From Mauremys mutica (Eukaryota > Chordata > Testudines > Geoemydidae), in the NCBI RefSeq assembly GCF_020497125.1, contig NC_059073.1:145151012-145215011 (forward strand): DNA of 64,000 nt. Reading direction: 5' to 3'. Below, in pieces: positions 1-9,953 of this stretch. The notes beneath the pieces were generated by a model. It was not told the DNA's origin. It saw only the letters and a program-made list of their open reading frames with translations, and ran no database searches. A program made the position numbers and the translations under genes. Every line of letters begins with the position of its first letter. The stretch's first letter is position 1.

Positions 1-2019
1 AGCTTTTACTCACACCTACTGCCGCTGTGTGTGGGTACGGCGGGGAAATCGGCCACACAGGGACAGACCAAGGAACAAGAATTGCACAGCGCCTGTTCAG
101 CCTGAGCTAAGCATGTGGGGGCGGGGGGGCGGGTCGATGGAGAATGTAGCATTTGGGAAGGTGCTGGATTGAATTCGGTTTATCCCCACAGGACGGGGGA
201 AGTGGGAGGGGAGACTATAGCGCCGGCTTCGCCCATGCTCTGTCCCCAGCAGCAACTCCTCTCATCCAGGAGAGCAGCATCTAGAGTGAGCTCAGCTCCA
301 TGGATAAATGGCCCGGACGCACTAGAGGGATAAAATTACCCCGCTCACTCCCCAGGTGGATGCTAGCCCAGGGGAAAAGACACAAGCAGCGGGAGGAGTC
401 CCACAGCCATTTAACTGCAGAGCGGTGCTAGGATTTCAGCCCACCCACACCTTCCACCCTGGGCCCGATTCTGATCTCACTGGTTGCTGAGATCCCTGCA
501 CTGGCATGTTGATGGAAGGAAAGGAGCACTGAGCCTTTGTTCTCAGATATTTACAGCCTGTGTGGAGGGGGATTATCAGCGCAGCTAGTACGGCCAAAAA
601 GGACACCCCATGGACAGCTAGATCTGCTCATCCCGAGAGCAGGACCAATGCAGGCCCTGGTGGGCAAGTTACCCCCCACGTCACATTCCCTCCTGCACCC
701 CAGCCTTACCCAGGAGAGCCCTGCCTCTGGCAGAACTAGACAAGGGACTCAGACAAGCCTGGGCAGCTGTACTCAGCCCACGAGAAAACAGGACAAGAAC
801 GAGCAGGGTCCATTCTAACCTCCGCCCCACAAATCTCATTGGGCCAAATGCACCCGGGCATAGTGCCATGTGCAGGGGGATCATGCCAGGGTTCAAGCCG
901 AGCCCTTTGGTATCATGGCTGTCCTTGTTCTGTGCCCTGATCTCTGCTCCGCCATCTGCGCCAAAGCCACACAACGCCAACTCCAGTGGGGTAGGGTGGG
1001 TGCACCAGGGCCAGGCTTTGGGTCAGCTGAGCAATGCCTACAGTGGGGATCCTACAACCATCCTCCAGCAGAGGGAGGGGGCTGCTATAGAGAAGGAAGA
1101 GGAATTTAGAGTTATACAAAGGGAGGTAGGAAATTAAATGAAGGGAAACCTAGACGGAGCATCCAGCCAAGCTTCTCAAGTGCAGCATCTCCTAGGGGAG
1201 AGGATTCGCCCAAGCGAAGGGGCGGAAGCCTTGTTGGTCGGATCACTGCAGGACAAAGCCCTAGGGAACATCCCATAGGGAGCAGGCCGGCCCCTGACAG
1301 CAGGATGGAGTTAGCTGACCCTATGGTCCTTTCCCAGCTGTCATTGTAATGATCCCATGATGTCACAGCGCTCCAGTTATACCACTTGGCCAACAATCCA
1401 TTAGCTAAAGGGGACCAAGTTCATTCAGGGATAGAGGAAGGATTTCACTTTTAGTGAAGAGGTGGGACATACATTTAGGACTCCACACTCTGCCCCCTCC
1501 ATCCCCAGCAGAATGCCCAAGGAAGATAGCACAAAGCTATGCTGTAATTCACCCCCTAGTTACTATTAGGTATCAAGCACCTCACGGTCACCTTCAGTGC
1601 AGCTCAGTGGAAATGTACGACCCTCTCCAACTGGGAGATTTCTGCCGTGTCTCCCTTCCCCATCCTCTCTCCTTACCACCCGCTCCCCAGCAATTCCCAC
1701 TCCCTTCCCCTCTGCTAACATGATCAGCAATGCAATGGTCACAAGTGGTGTTTCCATTTCAGTTGGCTCTCCAGTGAGAGGAATCCGGACATGGGCATTC
1801 CCACCTGTGCACGCCAGCATTTCAAGCTGGCTGCAGACTCAGGAAGGCAAAGCCGAGTCTAGTCCATGACCGTGACACTAGAAACGGTCATTTAAAGGAA
1901 AAGGGGAGGGGGGGGAGAAAAGGGGAGGTCCTGCAGAGTCTGGCTGTGCCCGTCAAGCAGAACACGTTTGAGACCTGAACTAGCTCTTCCTCCTTCCCTC
2001 CCCTGAGACAGAAGCAAGA
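1..2019. other. Intergenic, no gene recognised
   Basis: Mixed-composition unique DNA. Short open frames on both strands lack codon bias, domains or neighbours. The only repeat cue is at 461-483, where a minus-strand copy of the 'gatcagaatcgggccc' motif occurs; related motifs are near 32420, 48550 and 63090. A purine-rich patch lies at 1897-1927. Confidence 0.5.
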
Positions 2020-2027
2020 TCTATTCC

Positions 2028-2110
2028 CCTTTCATGGATGGGGAAACTGAGGCAGGATGACCTGGAAAACGTGGCACAGACTTTGGCTTAAATGCAGCAG
2101 ATCCTGGATG
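2028..2110 (+). repeat. MIR-like SINE fragment
   Basis: Contains 'ggggaaactgaggca', the conserved 3' core of MIR-type SINEs, followed by a degenerate match to the usual continuation. Too short and diverged for a subfamily call. Confidence 0.35.
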
Positions 2111-2724
2111 AATGATGGGTCAGGCCGCCTTGCGGTCCCATGGATGGGAGCAGGAAGCTACCGAAGGACATAGAGGCAAAGCAAGGATGGCGGGGGGAGC
2201 AGATGGCTCCCAGGCAGGAGGAGATCGTGAATGCACGTTCAGCCAGCCTTTATCCAGGTAGGATATTTTCTATCTGCTCTGGTTACACTAACATGGAAAA
2301 GGCTGCACTGCTGAGCCCAGGGTTTGTGTCTGGCCATTCTGATCCACTCCCCACCCTCCAATCCCACTCTCCAGTCTATGCCCTGCAGGGTCCTTCCCTC
2401 CAGTGGCTGGACACGCAGGGACAAAGCTGTCGTAGCGTGCTGACCGCTTGGCTGACCTCAAAGTGAGAGAGGAGAGACAGGGTCCTGCCTTGCCTGGAGA
2501 AAAGCAGCAAAGCAACTCATGGTGGGTGGGAGGCAGGGAGGGGAACATCTCCCATTGCTCTCTAGGGCCCCCGGCCGGCCAGGTAACACAATGGAAGCCA
2601 TTTCAAGCCTTCCTCCACACTAGAGAGTGAAAGGGGGTGCGACTGGCCATTCCCATGCATTTATGATCCTGTTCTCAGGGCAGAGCAGCATCTGCTAGTG
2701 CCACGCTACCCCCCACATCCAGAC
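2111..2724. other. Intergenic, nothing recognised
   Basis: No repeat family, RNA gene or coding exon was recognised. Overlapping short frames on both strands look random. Confidence 0.4.
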
Positions 2725-2729
2725 AGACA

Positions 2730-2960
2730 GGATGGATGGCTCGGTGGCTAGGGCGCTACACAGAGATATGGGTTCAAATCCCAGCCCCGCCAGAGACTTC
2801 ATGTGGCCTTGAGCAAGTCACCAAGTATCTCTGCAGTTGAGCTGTAAGACGGGGATGATCATACACCACACGTCACCTCCCCGAGGAGACGTGCGTGAGA
2901 GAGCAGGAGGTGTCCAAAGACCGTGAAGACAGGGCCAGATCCATACCCTAGGTAGATATG
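2730..2960 (+). repeat. tRNA-derived SINE (MIR/CORE type)
   Basis: The head carries an A-box-like 'tggctcggtggctagg' and a good RNA polymerase III B box, 'ggttcaaatcc'. The body matches the MIR wording 'catgtggccttgagcaagtcac'. Orientation is plus. The 3' part is diverged and its end is approximate. It is not a functional tRNA because no full cloverleaf can be drawn. Confidence 0.6.
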
Positions 2961-3202
2961 GGAGTTAACAGTGGGTGCGTCTCCCTTCAGCCAGCAGAAT
3001 ACAGGTACATTAATCCCAGGCAGGCAGGAGAGGAGGGTTGTTTTTAGGAGCAGGGCCAAGGAATGAGGTGCACAGGAAGGAGAGTGGAGGGCAGGGATAT
3101 GGCTGAGTAAGAGGGACCAGGGCTGCAAGGGGGAGGATGGACATGCCACAGGAGGTCAGCAGTATGGGGGGGCTCGCCCTTTAAATGGGGGGGGTTTGAC
3201 CC

Positions 3203-3863
3203 CAGGGCCGCCCAGAGGGGGGGGCAAAGGGGGCAATTTGCCCCGGGCCCCGCAGGGGCCCCCAAGAGAACAGCGTAGGCTCCCGCCTCCACCCCTCTCC
3301 TGGAGCCTCAGCGCATCAAGCGCCTAGTCTCCGCCGGGGCCCCTGAGCCCCGCCCCGCTCAGAGCCGCGTGGTCAGGGGGCGGGGCTGCGAGCTCCGGGC
3401 TGAGCTCAGCTCCCTCCGCTCAGCGTGGAGCTCCCAGCCCCGCCCCCTCACCACGCGTCTCTGAGCGGGACGGAGCTCAGGCCCCGCCGGGGACACGCTG
3501 CAGCTGTCGGGCGAGGCGCTGAGACTCCGGGTGAGGAGGGAGCCGGGGGTAAGAGGCTGGGGCCGGGGCGGAGGGGAAGTGGGACCCACCGCCAAAGCGC
3601 AGCCTGGTCTTCGGCGGCGGGGGGCCCTTCCGTTCGGGGACCTGCCGCCGAAGTGCCCCGAAGACCCGTGGCGGGGACCCCCCCCCGCCGAATTACCGCC
3701 GAAGACCGGGCTGCAGTTCAGCGGCGGGTCCCGCTTCGGCGGTAATTCGGTGGCGGGGGGCTCCCGCCGCGGGTCTTCGGGGCACTTCGACGGCGGGTCC
3801 CGGAAGGGAAGGGCCCCCCGCCGCCGAAGACCCCGGGCCCCTGGAATCCTCTGGGCGGCCCTG
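3203..3863. mobile_element. Non-autonomous hAT-like element, GC-rich, 661 bp
   Basis: Termini are inverted: CAGGGCCGCCCAGAGG at the left and CCTCTGGGCGGCCCTG at the right, a perfect 16-bp match. Flanks are tttgaccc (3195-3202) and gttgaccc (3864-3871), a 7/8 TSD typical of hAT. The interior is CpG-rich and contains large inverted repeats of the 'cttcggcggcgg' and 'ccgccgaag' type at 3605-3840, so a single strand could fold strongly. There is no transposase. Related elements lie at 5927-7938 and 7783-7938. Confidence 0.85.
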
Positions 3864-3871
3864 GTTGACCC

Positions 3872-4472
3872 AGCCCCACCCTGTGACAGATCAGCTGCCT
3901 ACCCGCTGACAATGTCGAAGAGCAGGGGTAGAAAAGAGGCAAATGCAGGGAGATCTCGCCAGATAGTCCTAGTTATTCCCAGGCACCCACTCCCCAGGCA
4001 CTCGGCAACCTGGCAGGGGCTGCGAGCGAAGAGGAAACCACTCACCGACCCCACATCCCTCATCCCCTTGCATCAGCGTGGTATCCTACCCAAATGCTGC
4101 TTGGCCCCCTCGGTGCTGGGTTAAAGTAGACAATGCACCAATCCAATCCCCTCCCCTACATTCCAGACAATCACAAGATTGAAAGTCCCAGGGGTCCACA
4201 GCAGAGGACAGCTTCCACTGGCGAGAGATTAGGCTCACCGTTCGGTTTTGCTGTTCGCCACTCACACCAGCGGTAGAGGACCCTGAGGGAGGGGAACGGC
4301 TTAGCCCAGCTGCTCTGCTGGACAAGATGCGGCATGCAAGGATGCAGGGTAGCAGCACAGGAGACCAGAGCAGACTTCATCCAGGTTCAGCAGATGATAG
4401 AGGCTATAGAACTGTTCAGATCTTGTAGGGAGCTGGCTAGGGTTTGCGCCCAGGGTAAGTTTCTCAGACTAA
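3872..4472. other. Intergenic, nothing recognised
   Basis: Unique-looking DNA between the hAT element and a CR1 tail. No gene or repeat was recognised. Confidence 0.4.
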
Positions 4473-4504
4473 GGCCAGGAAAGGACCATTGTGATCATCT
4501 AGTC

Positions 4505-5425
4505 CAGAGGTGGACCTGAGGGTCACATCTGGGTATGGAAATTGTATGGTGGGCCCTTAATGCTCACAAAAGGGAGGGTTGGGCTGGTGGGGGGGGGCGT
4601 GAGGGCTCTGGGTGGGGGTGCAGGCTCTGTGGTAGGACTGAGGATGAGGAGTTGGAGGTGCAGGAGGGTGCTCTTGGCTGGAAACGAGGGTTTCAGAGGG
4701 CAGGAGGGGAATCAGGGTTGGGGTGCAGAAAGGGCTCAGGGGCGTAGGCTCCAGGCAGTGGTTACCTCAAAGAAACTCCCAGAAGCAGCTGCATGTCCCC
4801 CCCCTCGGGCTCCTACGCAGAGGCACAGCCAGGCATCTCTGCACCCTGCTCCATCCACAGGCACTGCTCCTGTGTTTAATAGGCAGCAGGTTTAAAACAA
4901 ATAAAAGGAAGTTCTTATTCACGCAGCGCACAGTCAACTTATGGAACTCCTTACCTGAGGAGGTTGTGAAGGCTAGGACTATAACAATGTTTAAAAGGGG
5001 ACTGGATAAATTCATGGTGGCTAAGTCCATAAATGGCTATTAGCCAGGATGGGTAAGAATGGTGTCCCTAGCCTCTGTTTGTCAGAGGATGGAGATGGAT
5101 GGCAGGAGAGAGAACAATTGATCATTGCCTGTTAGGTTCACTCCCTCTGGGGCACCTGGCATTGGCCTCTGTCGGTAGACAGATACTGGGCTACATGGAC
5201 CTTTGGTCTGACCCAGTATGGCCGTTCCTTTGTGTGGAGGAGCCAGAAGGGGGACATGCCGCTGCTTCCGAGAGCCATGCAGAGCTGTGACATGTGCGGA
5301 GCAGGGCAAGCCCCTGACCCTGCTCCCTGGTTGGAGCACCACAAGCTCCAGACCCTGCTCCCTGGCAGGAGCTCAAGGGCCAGATTAAAACATCTGAAGG
5401 GCTGGATGCAGCTTGCTCTCCCATG
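4505..5425. mobile_element. hAT-like non-autonomous element with a nested CR1 tail
   Basis: Flanked by a perfect 8-bp TSD, atctagtc (4497-4504 and 5426-5433). The left end CAGAGGTGGACC and the reversed right end CATGGGAGAGCAAGC are degenerate inverted termini. The interior is G-rich ('gtgagggctctgggtgggggtgc') and is the antisense of the C-rich element at 17345-17815. Inverted arms occur near 4776-4815 and 5235-5275. It was later interrupted by a CR1 3' end at about 4883-5231. Confidence 0.75.
4883..5231 (+). mobile_element. 5'-truncated CR1 LINE, 3' end
   Basis: Sense CR1 3' sequence. The coding tail reads FLFTQRTVNLWNSLPEEVVKARTI in part, continuing into 'ggataaattcatggtggctaagtcc', then the 3' UTR ending 'gacccagtatggccgttc'. 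Nested inside the 4505-5425 hAT element. The same 3' end recurs at 7045-7292 in the same orientation and antisense at 51578. Confidence 0.8.
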
Positions 5426-5564
5426 ATCTAGTCTGATACAGGCCAGAGGATTTCAGCCACCAATTCCTGCATCAAGCCCCAACCTGGGACCATCCCTCCC
5501 CCCCAACACTGAATAGATACCTCCAATGAATAGCCAGTATGTTACTTCTACAGTACCTCAGCAC

Positions 5565-5700
5565 TGCACAAGTGTTAGCATACGGACCCTCACACCAGCA
5601 AGGCAGTGATCTCAGCCCTGCTGTACAGGCAGCAAACTGAGGCACAGAGGAAATTGAAGCCTTAAGGTGCCCAGAAAACAGACAGCTGTTATCTAGTTTA
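5565..5700 (+). repeat. MIR-like SINE fragment
   Basis: Contains 'ggcagcaaactgaggcacagagg', the MIR core 3' wording, within an otherwise diverged stretch. The boundaries are soft. Confidence 0.4.
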
Positions 5701-6636
5701 ACACCATAGTCTCAAGCCTCTGTCTCATCCTGCCTTTAGGAGATTGTGGATTCTACTGTAAGAACGAAACAAAGAAGCCAGCTGCTGAAGGAGTTCTCTC
5801 CTCCAGGTACCAGATCTAAAGACAGCAAAGTGTTTCTCTTCATAGATTCCAAGGCCAGAAAAGACCACAGTGATCATCTAGTCTGACCTCCTGGCACAGG
5901 CCAGAGAACTTCCCTGGATTAATTCCCAGGGCCACCCCGAGGGGGCAGCAAGTGGGGCAATTTGCCTCAGGCCCTGGGCTCCGCAAAGACCCCCATGAGA
6001 ATGGCTGAGGCTCCCTCCCCAGCCCCGGCCCGACCCCGCCTCCACCCCTCTCCCGGAGCCTCAGCTCATCCAGGAGCGTCCCTGGACAGCGCTGCACCAT
6101 GGCTCTGGAGGGGCCTGAGCTCCTCCCCGCTCGGTCGTGTGGTAAGGGGGCGGGGCTGCGAGCTGTAGGCTGAGTGGAGGGAGCTCAGGCCCTACTGGAG
6201 CTCTTTGGGGGGGGATCTCTGGGGGATGGTGAGGGGACAAGGAGCAGTATGAGTCAGGGATTGAGGGGGCCAGGCAGTTGGGGGCAGGAAGTGGGTGGGT
6301 GTTGGATAGGTGGCAGGGTCAGGCTGGTAGGGAAGGCTGTGCCTCCCAAACCTAAAGCTCATTCAGCAGTTTGAGGCTTGCAGAAGAGCCAAGCTGTTTG
6401 CTTTTCCATTAGGGCTACCATCCCTTTCACTTCTATAATTTGACATTTGAGTCTATATTTAATTTCAGTGCCATAGGGAGATTCATGTCAGGGGAGGGTA
6501 GTAGCTTCATTTAAAATTAGCCACTGGGGGAGGGATCACATGAGAAGAGCAATATCCTACACCACCTACCTCCTTCCCAACCCTACCAAGGGAGACCCCC
6601 CACCCTGAATTCCCTGAGGCTTCAGAGGGGTTAATT

Positions 6637-6854
6637 CAGTGGTTCTGAAACTTTTGTACTGGTGACCCCTTTCACATAGCAAACCTCTGAGTGTGACCCC
6701 CCTTATAAATTAAAAACCACTTTTTTATATATTTAACACTATTATAAATGCTGGAGGCAAAGCGGGGTTTGAGGTGGAGGCTGACAGCTCGCAACCCCCA
6801 ATAATAACCTTGTGACCCCCTGAGGGGTCCTGACCCCCAGTTTGAGAACCCCTG
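6637..6854. mobile_element. hAT MITE, 218 bp
   Basis: Left end CAGTGGTTCTGAAACTT; reversed right end CAGGGGTTCTCAAACTG. Perfect 8-bp TSD ggttaatt (6629-6636 and 6855-6862). The AT-rich middle and 'gtgaccccc' flanking words resemble widespread hAT MITEs of reptile genomes. Non-coding. Confidence 0.9.
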
Positions 6855-7044
6855 GGTTAATTTAAGCACCCTGTGTCCATTTACATGCATGTGCTATTTT
6901 GAGCATTTCAGTTTTCACAGCATAGGCTCATCCCAGATTCTGGACCAAGCTCAAATGCTCAGTTCGTGGAGTATGTACATAAGCTATACTAAAGACAAAC
7001 CCACAGTAACCATCTCCAGTTTGTGAGGGACCCCATGGAGCCAG

Positions 7045-7292
7045 TCTCTAGGAAACAGATAAATGCATGGAGGTTAAGTCCATTAATGGCTATTAGCCAG
7101 GATGGGTAAGGAATGGTGTCCCTAGCCTCTGTTTGTCAGAGGGTGGAGATGGATGGCAGGAGAGAGATCACTTGATCATTACCTGTTAGGTTCACTCCCT
7201 CTGAGGCACTTGGCATTGGCCATTGTCGGTAGACAGGATACTGGGCTGGATGGACCTTTGGTTTGACCCAGTATGGCTGTTCTTATGTTCTA
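7045..7292 (+). mobile_element. 5'-truncated CR1 LINE, 3' end
   Basis: The same CR1 3' sequence as 4950-5231, from 'ataaatgcatggaggttaagtcc' to 'gtatggctgttcttatgttct'. Non-coding 3' UTR mainly. Nested in the 5927-7938 insertion. Confidence 0.85.
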
Positions 7293-7419
7293 ACCTAAAT
7301 GAACCCAAAGTTATGGAGACAGATATGAGTCAAGGAAGCCAGCAGAGTATTAGAAACCTGGAAAAAATCTCTGACTGGAGGGGCTCAGGTGTTTGGTCAC
7401 AAACTGAGGTGGTTCAGAA

Positions 7420-7640
7420 GTTTTGGATTTTTTTTAATCAGAAGTTTTTATTGTTTCTTTAAACAATCAAACAGAGCAAGCAGCAAATATTTGGCCACAC
7501 ACTTCTGAAACCCCAAATCATATTCAGGTTTTGGCAGATTTTTATTGAAAATTTGAAATTAACCAACAAATTTTTAAGGAAAGCAGACATTGTCCGTGAT
7601 TTTTCTGCTTTTTAAAACCCCCTAGTTTTCGATCCAAAAA
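7420..7640. repeat. AT-rich 'gaaattt' low-complexity repeat
   Basis: Runs of A and T with repeated 'aaaatttgaaatt' and 'gttttt' words. Similar patches lie at 18060-18430, 37740-38050, 54300-54480 and 57600-57760, suggesting one old dispersed family. No coding potential. Confidence 0.45.
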
Positions 7641-7782
7641 AGTTGATGGAAAATATTTGTCCAACCCTTTTAATGAGCTTTAGTGCCTTTTAGCACTAGC
7701 TGAGGCTGAGAACCAGTGATAACTTGTAAAGAAATTCTCTCAAAACTGGGTTTGTGCTGAGATGCGGAAGGTTTATTTTTCC

Positions 7783-7938
7783 CAGGACCGCCGTGGGGGG
7801 GAGCAAGTGGGGCAATTTGCCCCGGGCCCCACAGGGGCCCCCACGAGAATATAGTATTGTGTAATATTGCAATTTTTTATGGAAGGGGCCCACAAAATTG
7901 CTTTGCCCCAGGCCCCCTGAATCCTCTGGGTGGCCCTG
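7783..7938. mobile_element. Short hAT-like MITE, 156 bp
   Basis: Left end CAGGACCGCCGTGG; right end CCTCTGGGTGGCCCTG. It contains 'ggcaatttgccccgggcccc' as in 3203-3863 and 5927. Its immediate left flank atttttcc matches the right flank ttaattcc at only 5 of 8 positions, while the right flank matches the far-left flank at 5919 perfectly. It therefore probably forms the right end of the larger insertion. Confidence 0.75.
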
Positions 7939-8089
7939 TTAATTCCTGAGTGGATGTTTTTCCAAGAGATGCTTTAGTAGTTCAATCTGAATGTAAAGAC
8001 TGATCGTGATGGAGAAGTCACTGCAACCCTTGGTCAATTGTTCCAGTGCTTGATAACCCTCCCTGTTAAAATTTACACCTTATTGCCAG

Positions 8090-9170
8090 CTATTCAGTAA
8101 AGAAACTTTTCTAACTTAGAGATCAAAACTAACTTGACCTGGCCCACCATCCCCTGGTACCAGTACTTTCAAGTCAGGCATTATGTTCCTCAACTTCCCA
8201 GAAACCTGCTCCACAGAAAGCTCACTTTAATGGAAACAACAGTACCTGGTCATTTAGGAAAAAAGTTTGTCAATCCTTGCAGACCACTTTCCTAATTAAA
8301 AAGCATCCATATATAACACCCTGGGGGAAAAGGAAGCAGAGGAATGGGGGGTTTGAGCTACCAAAAAAAAGGACTAGCAACCTCAGTCTAAAGCACAATA
8401 AAAACATTTCTTAAACGATACAGTTTCAAATGGTACCTTGTACCAGGTAAGTTAAAAACCAGAGAAGCTGAATGGGGGATAAATTGTGCTGAGAGGGGAG
8501 ATTGTATGCATATACGGTGGACATGTCCAGTTAGAGTATTGGAATGCAATCTGTAATCAGAGGGCACAAATTGTTGGATTTTATTACCAAAGGATGGGTC
8601 TTCCTGGTAAAAAAGGCCTTACAACAGGAAACGAAGAATTAATCTCTCACCCATTGGTAGCTGCTCAGGTACTGATAGCCTCTCATTGGGGGGGGGGGAG
8701 GGGGAAAGAGCCCAACCATCAAGAAATAGCTCCAAAAAAATTACGGGAAATTATGGAAAGTTAACCCACCATTTACATACCAAGCAACGTAGACAGAGGA
8801 CAGGTAGATACTTAGATATTTGGTTCCCTTTTATTCGGTTCACAGACAAAGTACATTCACCTGCTGAAGAACCAGGATACCTGTCCAATTTTTATTTGTT
8901 TTGTTTGGGTTTGTTTTTTTTAAGCCTAACATTTTTCAGACCCACCTGGACTGTTAAATCTGTACATCAAGATTTCACTCAACTAAATAAAATCACTAGC
9001 GACAACACTGCTCCAATATGGTAACACCCTGTTAAACAGAAAGATCTGATGACCATATTTGTGTCTAAAATGCATCTTTAAAACAGAGACTGTTGTAATG
9101 ATCCTTTTATTTGATATTTGCGGGGATTTGTAAACTTGTTCAAGCTTCCTAAATAGTTTAAAAAAATAGG
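8090..9170 (+). mobile_element. 5'-truncated L1 LINE (ORF2 C-terminus and 3' UTR)
   Basis: Inserted into the CR1/L3 host with an imperfect ~15-bp TSD (8074-8089 against 9171-9185) and a short A run at 9160-9166, as expected for target-primed L1 insertion. At about 8490-8870 three frames together read an L1 ORF2 C-terminal pattern: MHIRWTCPV, YWNAICNQ, then LVAAQVLIASHW and KLREIMES. At least two frameshifts break it. The rest is AT-rich 3' UTR. The TSD and L1 motif together make a CR1 origin unlikely. Confidence 0.65.
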
Positions 9171-9639
9171 TGCACCTATTTCCAGTCTGAATGTATCTAA
9201 CTTCATCTACCAGCCATTGAATCTTGTTATACCTTTGTCTGGTAGACTGCAGAGCTGATTATGAAATATTTCTTCCCCATGTAGGTACTTAAACAGATCA
9301 AGCAACCCTTTAACCTTCTCTCTGTTAAGCTAAAGAGACTCCAGGCACTAGTCACTAGAAATCAGGTTTGCGCCAATCCTTTAATCATTTGCATGGCTGT
9401 TTTTGACCCCTCTCCGATTTATCAACATCCTCCTTGAGCTGTTGACACCAGGACAGGACACAGGCTATTCCCTTTGTATTAGTCACTCGGGACTGGAATC
9501 CTATCTACTCCTACTCCAGATTTCATTGTTTATTCAGCCAACAAATCTCAGTAGCCTTTTAAGTTTTGGGCTATATCATCGCATTGGGAGCTCTTGCTCA
9601 GCTGATTATCCACCACAACCCAAATCTCGGTCATTAGCA

Positions 9640-9953
9640 CAGGCACCAACTTTCCTTGGTGCCTGTGAGTGCTCATCCCTGTCCCCATTGGGCCTCTCCC
9701 CAAATCCCTGCCCCAGCCCCGCCTCTTCCTCAAGCATGCCGTGTTCCTCCTTCTCCCACTCCCTCCCACCGCTTGCTGTGCGAAACAGCTGTTTTGTGGC
9801 GTAAGTGCTGGGAGGGAGGGGGGAGAAGCAGGACTCGGCGGCGCACTCAGGGGAGGAGGTGAAGAGGAGGCGAGCTGGGGGGTGGGGAGCTGCTGGGGGG
9901 TGCAGAGCACCCACCAATTTTTCCCTGTGGGTGCTCCAGCCCCAGAGCACCCC
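9640..9953. mobile_element. MITE fragment, 'ggtgctccagccccagagcaccc' family
   Basis: The left end CAGGCACCAACTTTCC and the inner 'gggtgctccagccccagagcacc' are inverted-repeat-like ends of a family I recall from turtle genomes. The expected right terminus is missing, so it is truncated. It abuts the CR1/L3 host at 9639. Long frames here on both strands are artefacts of its C-rich interior. Confidence 0.5.

Larger units (their letters stand above)
4473..5495 (-). repeat. CR1/L3-type LINE 3' tail, split by a hAT element
   Basis: The pieces at 4473-4504 and 5426-5495 join into the antisense of a CR1/L3 tail ('gaccattgtgatcatctagtc' continuing to 'tctgatacaggccagag'). The same wording occurs at 5838-5926. 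The two halves are separated exactly by the 4505-5425 element and its TSD. Non-coding, old and diverged. Confidence 0.65.
5927..7938. mobile_element. Large composite hAT-like insertion
   Basis: Perfect 8-bp TSD ttaattcc at 5919-5926 and 7939-7946, inside one CR1/L3 copy. The left end CAGGGCCACCCCGAGG and the right end CCTCTGGGTGGCCCTG belong to the 3203-3863 family. About 300 bp at the left match that family, then about 1.5 kb of unrelated DNA follows, then a second, short complete-looking copy (7783-7938). Nested inside are a hAT MITE (6637-6854) and a CR1 tail (7045-7292). No transposase frame was seen. Confidence 0.7.
5838..9639 (-). mobile_element. CR1/L3-type LINE remnant, split by two large insertions
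   Basis: Host segments 5838-5926, 7939-8089 and 9171-9639 read in order as one antisense CR1/L3 3' region ('atcatctagtctgacctcctgg', then 'gtgatggagaagtcactgcaacc', then 'ccagtctgaatgtatctaac', then 'cagctgattatccaccacaacc'). The joins are exact after removing a hAT insertion (5927-7938) and an L1 insertion (8090-9170). No intact reverse transcriptase frame remains. At 9640 a further MITE abuts and the LINE is not seen beyond it. Confidence 0.75.

Noticed and set aside
2730..2960. Possible tRNA gene from a good B box
   Set aside because: The acceptor and anticodon stems do not pair, and MIR body sequence follows, so it is a SINE head.
3531..4124. 197-codon plus-strand frame
   Set aside because: It starts inside the 3203-3863 hAT-like element, follows its GC-rich palindromes and runs out into unique DNA without any domain.
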